Shown: positions 57,607-64,000 of the stretch, one piece after another
Numbering within the stretch: the first letter of the stretch is position 1
Layout of the letters: each line of letters opens with the position of its first letter
Source of the DNA: Pedococcus cremeus
GTDB lineage: Bacteria > Actinomycetota > Actinomycetes > Actinomycetales > Dermatophilaceae
DNA length: 64,000 nt
NCBI RefSeq assembly: GCF_900111375.1
Contig: NZ_FOHB01000009.1
Coordinates: 117,317 to 181,316, forward strand
Direction of reading: 5' to 3'
Made by a program: the position numbers and the translations under genes
Notes under the pieces: model-generated
Seen by the model: only the letters and a program-made list of their open reading frames with translations
Told to the model about the DNA's origin: nothing
Databases searched by the model: none

Positions 57607-58482
57607 TCACTGGCTGCGCAGGCGTCCGAGCAGGCGCAGGATCTCGAGGTAGAGCCAGACCAGCGTCACGATGAGGCCGTGCGCCAGCAGCCACGAGTAC
57701 TTCTGCGGCGCGCCGGTCGCGATGGCCCGGTCGATCGAGTCGAAGTCGACGGCCAGCGACATCGACGCGAGGCCGATGGCGAACAGCGAGATGCCGATGC
57801 CGAGCGCGCCGGTGCCCCCGATGCCGAAGGCAGTCTGGGTGACCAGGGCATAGACGAGGTTGATGACGGCGAAGATCGCATAGCCGATCACCGCCATCGT
57901 CACGATGCGGCGGAACTTCGCGGTGACCTTGATCAGGCCGGTCTTGTAGGCGAGCAGCATGCCGGCGAAGACCGACAGGGTCGCGATGACCGCTTGGGCG
58001 ACGATGCCCTTGAACGGGTCCGTGACCACGTTCGGGTCGTTGAAGATCAGGCTGTAGTAGTTGCTGATCGCACCGACGAAGACGCCCTCGACCACGGCAT
58101 ACGTGACGATGAGCGGGACGCTGATCGTCTTCTTGAACGCGATCACCAGGCCCAGGACCAAGGTCAGGGCGATGCCGCCGAGCATGACCGCCCCGCCCAT
58201 GGGCGTGGGTGCCAGCTGCCACCCGACGACAGCGAAGACCAACACGAGCGAGAACAGCCCGAGGGTCTTCATGACGACGTCGTCGAGGGTGACCCGCCCG
58301 GCCTGCACCGGGGTGGCCGCCGGCTGGTTGTAGAGGTCCTGCAGCTGCTGGTCGCTCATGGTGCCGGGCTGGCCCCACGACGGCGCCGCCGTCGGCTGCT
58401 GCTGGGGCGCGCGGTCACGGAAGCCGGCGTAGCCCTGCTGGGCCTCACGCTCGATCCGGTTGAACACCGGGTTGGTGGCCAT
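57607..58482 (-). CDS. Bax inhibitor-1/YccA family membrane protein
   Basis: A 291-residue integral membrane protein with seven helices from residue 70 onward, after a Gln/Pro-rich cytoplasmic N-terminus (QQQPTAAPSWGQPGTMSDQQ). MKTLGLFSLVLVFAVVGWQL is helix 1, and the family signature ISNYYSLIFNDPNVVTDPFKGIV and the acidic loop VDFDSIDRAIATGAPQKYSW are characteristic; the aspartates form the proton/calcium-sensing site in related YetJ. Function in actinobacteria is unknown. ATG start with GAGGGA upstream. Confidence 0.93.
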   Translation of the reverse strand: MATNPVFNRIEREAQQGYAGFRDRAPQQQPTAAPSWGQPGTMSDQQLQDLYNQPAATPVQAGRVTLDDVVMKTLGLFSLVLVFAVVGWQLAPTPMGGAVMLGGIALTLVLGLVIAFKKTISVPLIVTYAVVEGVFVGAISNYYSLIFNDPNVVTDPFKGIVAQAVIATLSVFAGMLLAYKTGLIKVTAKFRRIVTMAVIGYAIFAVINLVYALVTQTAFGIGGTGALGIGISLFAIGLASMSLAVDFDSIDRAIATGAPQKYSWLLAHGLIVTLVWLYLEILRLLGRLRSQ

Positions 58483-58592
58483 GGAAGTCCCTCCTCAGGG
58501 GCTTGGTCGGCCGGTGGCGGCCGCTGGTCGTCACACAGTAGAAGTCGCGAGAGGTCCGACAAGTTCCCACAACGTCACAGAATGGCTGATCG

Positions 58593-58666
58593 TGCCCCCG
58601 ACGGGAGTCGAACCCGCAACACAGCGATTTTAAGTCGCCTGCCTCTGCCGGTTGGGCTACGGGGAC
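58593..58666 (-). tRNA. tRNA-Leu (UAA) with short variable loop
   Basis: A 74-nt cloverleaf without encoded CCA. The acceptor stem GTCCCCG/CGGGGGC, a short D arm GCC...GGC, the anticodon stem GGCGA/TCGCT around loop CTTAAAA, a 5-nt variable region GTGTT, and the T arm GCGGG-TTCGACT-CCCGT all fold. The loop places UAA at 34-36, reading UUA leucine codons. Leucine tRNAs normally have a long variable arm; this one is class I in shape. The tRNA call is firm; the amino acid is less so. Confidence 0.82.
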
Positions 58667-58805
58667 AGGCGCAAGCCTAGGGGGCCGCGCCCACGGCCAC
58701 CGACACCGACGCGGTCGGCACCGGGCTGGGCCGACGGGGACAGTCGCCGCACTGTTGTCACAGTGTTGTCGAAATGCTGCTCGTCCGAGCCCTGGAGCCG
58801 GGAGC

Positions 58806-60050
58806 ATGCTCGCCGTGGGGGCACATCGGGGTGGGGCCAGTCGACCGTGGACGCACGACACGCGTGACGCGTTGAGGTGGCTCGGCGCCCCGCCGACCCT
58901 GCTCGCCCTGGCCGTGCTGGTGCTCAACGACCACGTGCTCAAGCAGTCGGCGCCCGGCTTCGTCACCGGCAAGCTGAGCGACGTGGCCGGGCTCGTGCTG
59001 GCTCCGGCACTGCTGGCCGTGGTGCTGACCCTGCTGCGCATCCCTCGAGCCGCACCCGTCGCGCTGGTCGCCACCGCGGTCGGTTTCACCCTGGTCAAGA
59101 CCACGACGGAAGGCGTCGAGGTGGCCAACCACCTGTGGTCAGCGGTCGGGTGGCCCACGCAGATGCTGCGTGACCCCACCGACCTCATCGCCCTGCCCGG
59201 CCTGCTGCTGGCCGCGCACGTGTCGCGCGCCGAACGACGACGTGGGGCCGGGGCACGCCGCCGGGCGGCGCTGGCCCTCGGGGCGCTCGCCCTGCCCTTC
59301 GCGGTGGTCGCGACGGCCGCCACCTCCCCGTGCACCACCTGGCGCGGCCTGGAGTCGGTGGGGGTGGTCAACGGCGACTTCAGCGGTCCACCGTCGCGCA
59401 CCGAGCACCGGGTGGTCATCGCGCTGAGCTACCAGAAGACGTCCATCGACGTCGACGGCCGATGGACCACCCTGAACTCCCTGGACGAGGCGCGCGTGGG
59501 AGACCTCGGCCCCACGCTCGAGGAGGCCTGCTCGGTGGAGGCGCCCCGGCGCTGCTGGCGCCGGACACCGGACACCCGCGAGCCCTGGGTCGAGGCCAGC
59601 GACGACGGTGGCGCCACGTGGTCGACCGACTACCGGATGCCGAGCCAGCAGCTCGACCGGCTGCGCCAGGACGCGGAAGGCGGCTGCAAGGACGACCCGC
59701 CGCCCTTCTTCCCCCAGGACATCGCCGTCCTCGACACGCCCCACGGACCGATGGTGGCCGTGGCGTCCGGACGGGCCGGACTCCTCCTGCGCGACCCCGA
59801 CGGCACGTGGTCGCAGGTGTCCACCGATGACCTCGGCCAAAGGCCCGGCACGGCGCCCACCCCCGACCCCGATGTGCTCTTCACACCCGTTGACCCGACG
59901 CCCAGCACGACGGCCCGGGGGCCGATGCCGTCCTCGACTCCCCCCATCCCACCGCGACCGACCACGCCGTGTGCCACCCGCACGGTCGTGACCGTGACGC
60001 CGAACCCGCGGAACGGGACGCCGTTCCCGCGAGAGGTCTGCGTCGGCTAG
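58806..60050 (+). CDS. membrane protein with extracytoplasmic BNR-like domain, unknown
   Basis: A 414-residue protein I cannot assign. Residues about 20-170 contain four hydrophobic helices (PPTLLALAVLVLNDHVLKQ, LSDVAGLVLAPALLAVVLTLL and others). The remainder is extracytoplasmic, with a sialidase/BNR-like Asp-box (EASDDGGATWSTD), paired cysteines and a Pro/Thr-rich C-terminus. GGGAG three bases before the ATG supports this start. It ends on the same CTAG as the convergent SDR. Ordinary codon use, no neighbours that explain it. Confidence 0.7.
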   Translation: MLAVGAHRGGASRPWTHDTRDALRWLGAPPTLLALAVLVLNDHVLKQSAPGFVTGKLSDVAGLVLAPALLAVVLTLLRIPRAAPVALVATAVGFTLVKTTTEGVEVANHLWSAVGWPTQMLRDPTDLIALPGLLLAAHVSRAERRRGAGARRRAALALGALALPFAVVATAATSPCTTWRGLESVGVVNGDFSGPPSRTEHRVVIALSYQKTSIDVDGRWTTLNSLDEARVGDLGPTLEEACSVEAPRRCWRRTPDTREPWVEASDDGGATWSTDYRMPSQQLDRLRQDAEGGCKDDPPPFFPQDIAVLDTPHGPMVAVASGRAGLLLRDPDGTWSQVSTDDLGQRPGTAPTPDPDVLFTPVDPTPSTTARGPMPSSTPPIPPRPTTPCATRTVVTVTPNPRNGTPFPREVCVG

Positions 60051-60904
60051 CTCGACGACGGACGACTCAAGCGGCGGTGGGCGCTCACCTGGGCCTGCAC
60101 CAGCCCACGCGCCACCGGCGGTGCGTAGCGGTTCAGCCGCCAGAGGGTGTGGGCCAGCCAGCCGACCGGGATCACCGCCTTGTTGGACGCCAGTCCGTCG
60201 ACCGCCCGGGCCGCCACCAGCTCCGCCGTGAGGAACCTCGGCTGCATCAACCGCACCCGCGAGCGCACGCTGCTGCCGCCCCCGAAGGAGGCCGGGGCGG
60301 CATACACCTCGTCGAGCAGCGGGGTGTCGACGAAGGCGGGGCAGAGCACGCTCACCCGCACACCGCGGCTCGCCGCCTCCGCCCGCAGCGCGGTGGAGAG
60401 GCCGACCACGGCGTGCTTGGTGGTGGTGTAGGGCAGCATCGCCGGGGCCGGGATGAGGCCGGCGAGCGAGGCCGTGTTGAGGATGTGGCCGGAGCGCTGC
60501 GCGCTCATGACCGGGTATGCCGCGCTGACGCCGTTGATCACCCCGCGCAGGTTCACGTCGAGGGCCTTGGCCCAGTGCCTCTCGTCGAGCTCCTCGAGGA
60601 GCCCGCCGATCGCGACGCCGGCGTTGTTGGCCATGATGTCGAGCCGGCCGTGGCGTTCGGCCGTCTGGGCGACGAGCGCCTGCACCGCCTCGGCGTCGAC
60701 GACGTCGACCTCGGCCGCGCTCCCCCGCTCGCCGAGGTCGTCGGCGACCTGCTTGGCCCGGGCGCCGTCGAGGTCGGCGACGACGACGTGGCTGCCGCGC
60801 CGGGCCAGCTCGGTGGCGATGGCGCGACCGATGCCGGAGCCCCCACCGGTGACGATGGAGACGCTCGGGGCGAAGCTCCGTGTCCTGAAGACTGTTCCGC
60901 TCAT
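60047..60904 (-). CDS. short-chain dehydrogenase/reductase
   Basis: A 285-residue NAD(P)-dependent oxidoreductase. VTGGGSGIGRAIATELARRG is the cofactor motif, NNAGVAIGGLLEE the structural NAG, with catalytic Ser in NTASLAGL and YTTTKHAVVG for Tyr-Lys. A C-terminal extension (LASNKAVIPVGWLAHTLWRLNRY) is typical of SDRs linked to lipid metabolism in actinobacteria. ATG overlaps the monooxygenase stop by four bases, so it processes the same substrate, probably an alcohol or ketone before or after Baeyer-Villiger oxidation. Confidence 0.92.
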   Translation of the reverse strand: MSGTVFRTRSFAPSVSIVTGGGSGIGRAIATELARRGSHVVVADLDGARAKQVADDLGERGSAAEVDVVDAEAVQALVAQTAERHGRLDIMANNAGVAIGGLLEELDERHWAKALDVNLRGVINGVSAAYPVMSAQRSGHILNTASLAGLIPAPAMLPYTTTKHAVVGLSTALRAEAASRGVRVSVLCPAFVDTPLLDEVYAAPASFGGGSSVRSRVRLMQPRFLTAELVAARAVDGLASNKAVIPVGWLAHTLWRLNRYAPPVARGLVQAQVSAHRRLSRPSSS

Positions 60905-62400
60905 GCCTGCTCTCCCACCAGCTCTCGCTCCCGGACCGGTTCGAACGTCGCGTCGTCGACGCGTCGCGTGCGCCGCCAGTACTCCACGACCGAGCCGGGC
61001 CACAGGGTCGTGTTGTTGCCGAAGCGGTCGAGGTACCAGCTGCGGCACCCCGTGGCCCAGACGGTGTGCCGGCTGCGCCTCAGCATCTCGTCGGTGAAGC
61101 GGCGCTGGGCGACAGCGGTCGTCACCCTCGGCCCGGAGCGGCTGCGGTCGAGGCACTCCAGCACGTACCGGGTGGCCGCCTCGATCATGAGCACCACCGA
61201 GTTGTGGCCGAGGCCGGTGTTGGGGCCCAGCAGGAGGTAGAGCTCGGGGAACCCGGCCACGGTGATGCCGAGGTGCGTGTGCATGCCGCCGCCCCACGCC
61301 TCGGTGAGGCTTCGGCCGCCGCTGCCCCAGATCTCGATGCGCTCGAACGAGCCGGTGACGTCGAACCCGGTGCCGAGCGCGATGGCGTCGACCTCGTGAC
61401 GGGTGCCGTCGGCGGTGACCACGGCATCCGGCTCCACCGCCACGACCGGCTCGGTGACCAGGTGGACGTTCGGGCGGTCGAACGCCGGCCAGTAGTCGTT
61501 GGACAGCAGCACGCGCTTGCAGCCGAGCGTGTAGCCCGGGGTGAGCCTGCGACGCACGTCCGGGTCGCTGACCGCCTCGCGCAGGTTCCGCAGCGCCAGC
61601 CGCTCGGCGACGCGGGCCACCGCGGGGTAGCGCGAGAACATCGGCACCCGGGCCTCGAGCTCCCAGAAGGTCCTCCAGCGCACCGCCCGCTGCAGCGCCG
61701 GCGAGCGCCGGAAGGCCTGCTGCCGCCGCTGGCTCCACGGCCGGTCGTGCTTGGGCATGATCCACGCCGGGGTGCGCTGGAAGACGGTGAGGTCGGCGAC
61801 GCGGGTGGCCAGCTCGGGCACCATCTGCACGGCGCTGGCGCCGGTGCCGATGACCGCGACCCGACGGCCGTCGAGCCCGTCGTGCTCGGGCCAGCGCGCT
61901 GAGTGCAGCACCGGGCCGGCGAAGGTGTCGAGGCCGACGATGTCGGGCAGCCTCGGCTCGTGCAGCGCCCCCACCCCGAGCACGAGGGAGTCGGCCGTCC
62001 ACCCGCGACCGTCGGCCGCCCGGAGGAGCCAGCGCCGCGTCCCTTCCTCCCAGGTCGCCGAGACGAGGTCGGCGCCGAAGGCGATGCGGTCGCGCACCCC
62101 GTGGCGATCGGCGACGTCGCGCAGGTAGGCCCAGATCTCGTCGGCCCTGGCGAAGTCGCGGCTCCAGTCGGGCTTGAGGTCGAAGGAGAAGGAGTACAGC
62201 TTCGACGGCACGTCGCACGCGCAGCCCGGGTAGCGGTTGTCGCGCCAGGTTCCGCCGACCTCGTCGGCCTTCTCCAGCACGACGAAGTCCTCGCCGCGCT
62301 CGGCCAGCCGCACCGCCATGCCCAGGCCCGAGAAGCCCGTCCCCACCACGACCACCCGGTGGTGCGGGGTGGCGCGCTCGGGGTGCGGGGCCGCTTCCAT
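60901..62400 (-). CDS. flavin-containing Baeyer-Villiger monooxygenase, MymA-like
   Basis: A 499-residue NADPH/FAD monooxygenase that inserts oxygen next to a ketone to give an ester or lactone. FAD motif VVVVGTGFSGLGM is at about 17-27, the type I BVMO fingerprint FAGPVLHSARWPE near residue 158, and the NADPH motif VAVIGTGASAVQMVPEL near 182. The FMO-like C-terminus is complete. It heads a two-gene operon with the SDR and resembles MymA of M. tuberculosis, which acts on long-chain ketones and wall lipids. The ATG lies 12 bases from the TetR-type operator. Confidence 0.9.
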   Translation of the reverse strand: MEAAPHPERATPHHRVVVVGTGFSGLGMAVRLAERGEDFVVLEKADEVGGTWRDNRYPGCACDVPSKLYSFSFDLKPDWSRDFARADEIWAYLRDVADRHGVRDRIAFGADLVSATWEEGTRRWLLRAADGRGWTADSLVLGVGALHEPRLPDIVGLDTFAGPVLHSARWPEHDGLDGRRVAVIGTGASAVQMVPELATRVADLTVFQRTPAWIMPKHDRPWSQRRQQAFRRSPALQRAVRWRTFWELEARVPMFSRYPAVARVAERLALRNLREAVSDPDVRRRLTPGYTLGCKRVLLSNDYWPAFDRPNVHLVTEPVVAVEPDAVVTADGTRHEVDAIALGTGFDVTGSFERIEIWGSGGRSLTEAWGGGMHTHLGITVAGFPELYLLLGPNTGLGHNSVVLMIEAATRYVLECLDRSRSGPRVTTAVAQRRFTDEMLRRSRHTVWATGCRSWYLDRFGNNTTLWPGSVVEYWRRTRRVDDATFEPVRERELVGEQA

Positions 62401-62411
62401 GGCAGGCGAAC

Positions 62412-62438
62412 TTACCACCGGTAACTTACCGGCGGTAC
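62412..62438. promoter_or_regulatory. bipartite TetR-type operator between the monooxygenase and tetR
   Basis: TTACC-ACC-GGTAA (62412-62424) and TTACC-GGC-GGTAC (62426-62438) are two adjacent inverted repeats with the same half-site, 14 bp apart. The site lies between divergent genes and is repeated, 19 of 24 bases, upstream of the ALDH/GMC operon at 4578. Confidence 0.7.
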
Positions 62439-62454
62439 AGGTAGCATCGGCGCC

Positions 62455-63147
62455 GTGGAGACGCCCGCCCCCGCCACCGCACCCACCAGGGGCGCCCGTA
62501 TGCCGCGTGCGCAGCGGGAGGAGCAGATCCTCGCCGTCGCCGAGGCCGTGTTCGCCGAGCGGGGCTACCAGGCCACCACCATGGAGGAGGTGGCCGACCG
62601 GGTCGGGGTGACCAAGCCGCTGATCTACGGCTACTTCGGCTCCAAGGACGGGTTGCTCTCCGCGTGCGTCGACCGGGCCCGCGCACAGCTGCGGGAGGCC
62701 ACGGTCTCCGCCTGGGACGCCATGCCCGGCGACGCCCCGCTCGAGGCGGTCTTCGAGAGCGGCATCCGGGCGTTCTTCGACTTCATCGACGAGCACGCCT
62801 CGGCCTTCGCCCTCATCCAGCAGGAGGGCGCCGTCGCAGCGTCGACGAGCCGCGACATCGAGCGGATCCGCACCCAGCAGTCGGCCGTCGTGGCCGAGGC
62901 GCTCGGCCGGGTGCCCGGACTGACGGCCCTGCCCGCAGGCCTGCTCGAGGGCTACGCCGAGGTGGTCATCGGTGCATGCGAACGGGTCGCGGTCTGGCGG
63001 CTCGGACGACCCGAGGTCACGGCGGGAGACGCCACGGCCCTGGTGATGGCCGGCGTGTGGCACGGCATTGGGTCGCTCGCGGTCAACGACCCGGCTGCTG
63101 GTGAACCACGGTCCCTCGCAGGACGGGTCCGGCCAGCAGGGTCGTGA
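62455..63147 (+). CDS. TetR-family transcriptional regulator
   Basis: A 230-residue dimeric repressor. The N-terminal helix-turn-helix (QREEQILAVAEAVFAERGYQ, then VADRVGVTKPLIYGYFGSKDGL) is intact, and the C-terminal part is the hydrophobic ligand domain (FEGSGIRAFFDF-like region ESGIRAFFDFIDEHASAFAL). GTG is taken as start; an ATG 15 codons downstream (MPRAQREEQ) has AGGGG before it and is as likely. Divergent from the monooxygenase, with the operator between them. Its 3' end overlaps the convergent mceA by 65 bases. Ligand probably an acyl-CoA or ketone. Confidence 0.88.
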   Translation: METPAPATAPTRGARMPRAQREEQILAVAEAVFAERGYQATTMEEVADRVGVTKPLIYGYFGSKDGLLSACVDRARAQLREATVSAWDAMPGDAPLEAVFESGIRAFFDFIDEHASAFALIQQEGAVAASTSRDIERIRTQQSAVVAEALGRVPGLTALPAGLLEGYAEVVIGACERVAVWRLGRPEVTAGDATALVMAGVWHGIGSLAVNDPAAGEPRSLAGRVRPAGS

Positions 63148-64000
63148 TCGCCGACGGCCGGGCCGAGCCGTCACCCGCGAGGAGCGCGGCGACGACCTCC
63201 TGCTCGTCGAGGGTCCCGGCCAGCCCGCCGTCGGGGTCCTCGATGCCCGGGCCACCCCTGCCCAGGAACACCCCGGGCAGGGCGGAGGACGGTGGGTGGC
63301 TGCTGTAGCCGCCGACGTTGCGGGTGCCGTCGTCGAACTTCTTGCCGGGCAACGGCTTGTCCTGTGACGTGTCCGGTGTGGGCAGCGGCCCGCAGCTCGG
63401 CGGACGGCTCTCGCCCCAGGCGGGCTCCTCGCCCGGCTGGTAGCCCGGGCGCTGCGGGGTGACCTCGAGGGTGATGTGGAAGGTCTCGTTCTTCCAGGCG
63501 TCGTCGATGGTGGGTATCCAGTTGGCCAGGGCGGTCGCGGCACAGGGGTACTGGGGCGCGTAGCGGGCGAACACCGCGAGGGTGGGGCGCTGCACCCGGC
63601 CCGCGCGGATCAGCCGGTCGCCGTCGCGGTCGAGGAAGTCGGCGGTCGTGTTGGCGAACCCGGCCGTGCCGGCGAAGAAGCCCTTCAACGAGTCCTGCTT
63701 CTGCACGATCGTGGTGTTGGTGGTCACCAGCGCCTTGGCCGCCCGCACCAGCTCCGGCGCGGCCACGGCATACGTGCTCGCCAGGTCGGCCAGCCCGGAG
63801 ATGTCCGCCTCCAGCGCCGGCAGGTGCGGGTTCAGCTCACGGAAGTAGCGGTCGGCCAGAACCAGGTTCTGGCCCAGCCGGGTACCCCGCCCGTCGAGGG
63901 TGGTCGCGAGCGCGTTCAAGGTGGCCGACAGCTTCTCCGGCTGCACCGTGCGCAGCAGCGGCAGCAGGTCGTCGAAGACCCGCTCGAGCTCGATGGCCAC
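63083..64000 (-). CDS. MCE-family protein, MceA-type, C-terminal part
   Basis: The window holds the last 305 residues of an Mce protein; the start and the MlaD-type domain may be outside. The visible part has the long helical region (ATLNALATTLDGRGTRLGQN, ALEADISGLADLASTYAVA) and the MceA-type end RPTLAVFARYAPQYPCAATAL and HITLEVTPQRPGYQPGEEPAWG. The C-terminal 90 residues are Pro/Gly-rich. Mce complexes import lipids or sterols; an mce operon is expected to the right. It overlaps the tetR gene tail to tail by 65 bases. Confidence 0.87.
   Translation of the reverse strand: MAIELERVFDDLLPLLRTVQPEKLSATLNALATTLDGRGTRLGQNLVLADRYFRELNPHLPALEADISGLADLASTYAVAAPELVRAAKALVTTNTTIVQKQDSLKGFFAGTAGFANTTADFLDRDGDRLIRAGRVQRPTLAVFARYAPQYPCAATALANWIPTIDDAWKNETFHITLEVTPQRPGYQPGEEPAWGESRPPSCGPLPTPDTSQDKPLPGKKFDDGTRNVGGYSSHPPSSALPGVFLGRGGPGIEDPDGGLAGTLDEQEVVAALLAGDGSARPSAITTLLAGPVLRGTVVHQQPGR

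Noticed and set aside
58593..58666. tRNA as an integration site for a genomic island
   Set aside because: No integrase, no repeated tRNA 3' end and no change in base composition on either side.

Overview
The window is 64 kb of very GC-rich, gene-dense DNA from an actinobacterium. Lineage markers are a WhiB3-type regulator, mycothiol S-conjugate amidase (Mca), an Mce protein, GuaB3 beside GuaB, a groES-groEL operon under CIRCE control whose GroEL ends in a His-rich tail, many GTG starts, and gene order shared with Mycobacterium tuberculosis and Streptomyces. The style fits Micrococcales, perhaps Intrasporangiaceae (low confidence). I see no rRNA, CRISPR array, integrase or complete insertion sequence.

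Layout. 1-5.4 kb: end of an ABC exporter, a small heat-shock protein with a structured leader, an aldehyde dehydrogenase/GMC oxidoreductase operon and a polyphosphate kinase 2. 5.5-13 kb: guaB3, guaB, whiB3, an S4 protein, groEL-groES and a methyltransferase; this resembles the M. tuberculosis choD-guaB3-guaB2-whiB3-groEL1 neighbourhood. 13-17 kb: a secreted M15-like peptidase, nucleoside hydrolase-ribokinase (nucleoside salvage) and a GH3 lipoprotein. 17-25.9 kb: a long minus-strand run glmS-acpS-nnr-alr-hydrolase-tsaE-tsaB-rimI-tsaD, mostly with overlapping ends, joining envelope precursor synthesis, NADHX repair and the t6A tRNA modification genes. 26-36 kb: coaA, fumC, a lytic transglycosylase, phoH2, a short isoprenyl diphosphate synthase, a hemolysin III-like protein, mca with its small membrane partner, a DUF4307 protein and greA. 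36-44 kb: ilvA, a DrrAB-like exporter, a MutL-type reactivase without visible partner, metB and acetyltransferases. 44-52 kb is more accessory: msrA, a secreted lamin-tail protein, a frameshifted DUF222/HNH gene, MarR-YceI, a cobalamin-binding-type protein and an AraC/VOC pair. 52-58.5 kb: cbs, an SGNH esterase, a thiolase and a Bax inhibitor-1 protein. 58.6-64 kb: a tRNA, then a Baeyer-Villiger monooxygenase/SDR operon, its TetR neighbour and the end of an mceA gene.

The most interesting signals are in the DNA rather than in the gene list. (1) The non-palindromic octamer GTATGCCG occurs 41 times by eye, 21 on one strand and 20 on the other. It is mostly inside genes and forces rare codons including ATA and TAT. 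This looks like a genome-wide recognition sequence comparable in density to DNA uptake sequences. (2) The same 24-bp bipartite operator lies upstream of the aldehyde dehydrogenase operon at the left end and in the monooxygenase/tetR divergent region at the right end, suggesting one dispersed oxidation regulon. (3) The DrrAB-like exporter and the DUF222/HNH gene have promoters that fit the RecA-independent DNA-damage (PafBC type) consensus with exact spacing, and both appear leaderless. All counts and alignments were made by hand.
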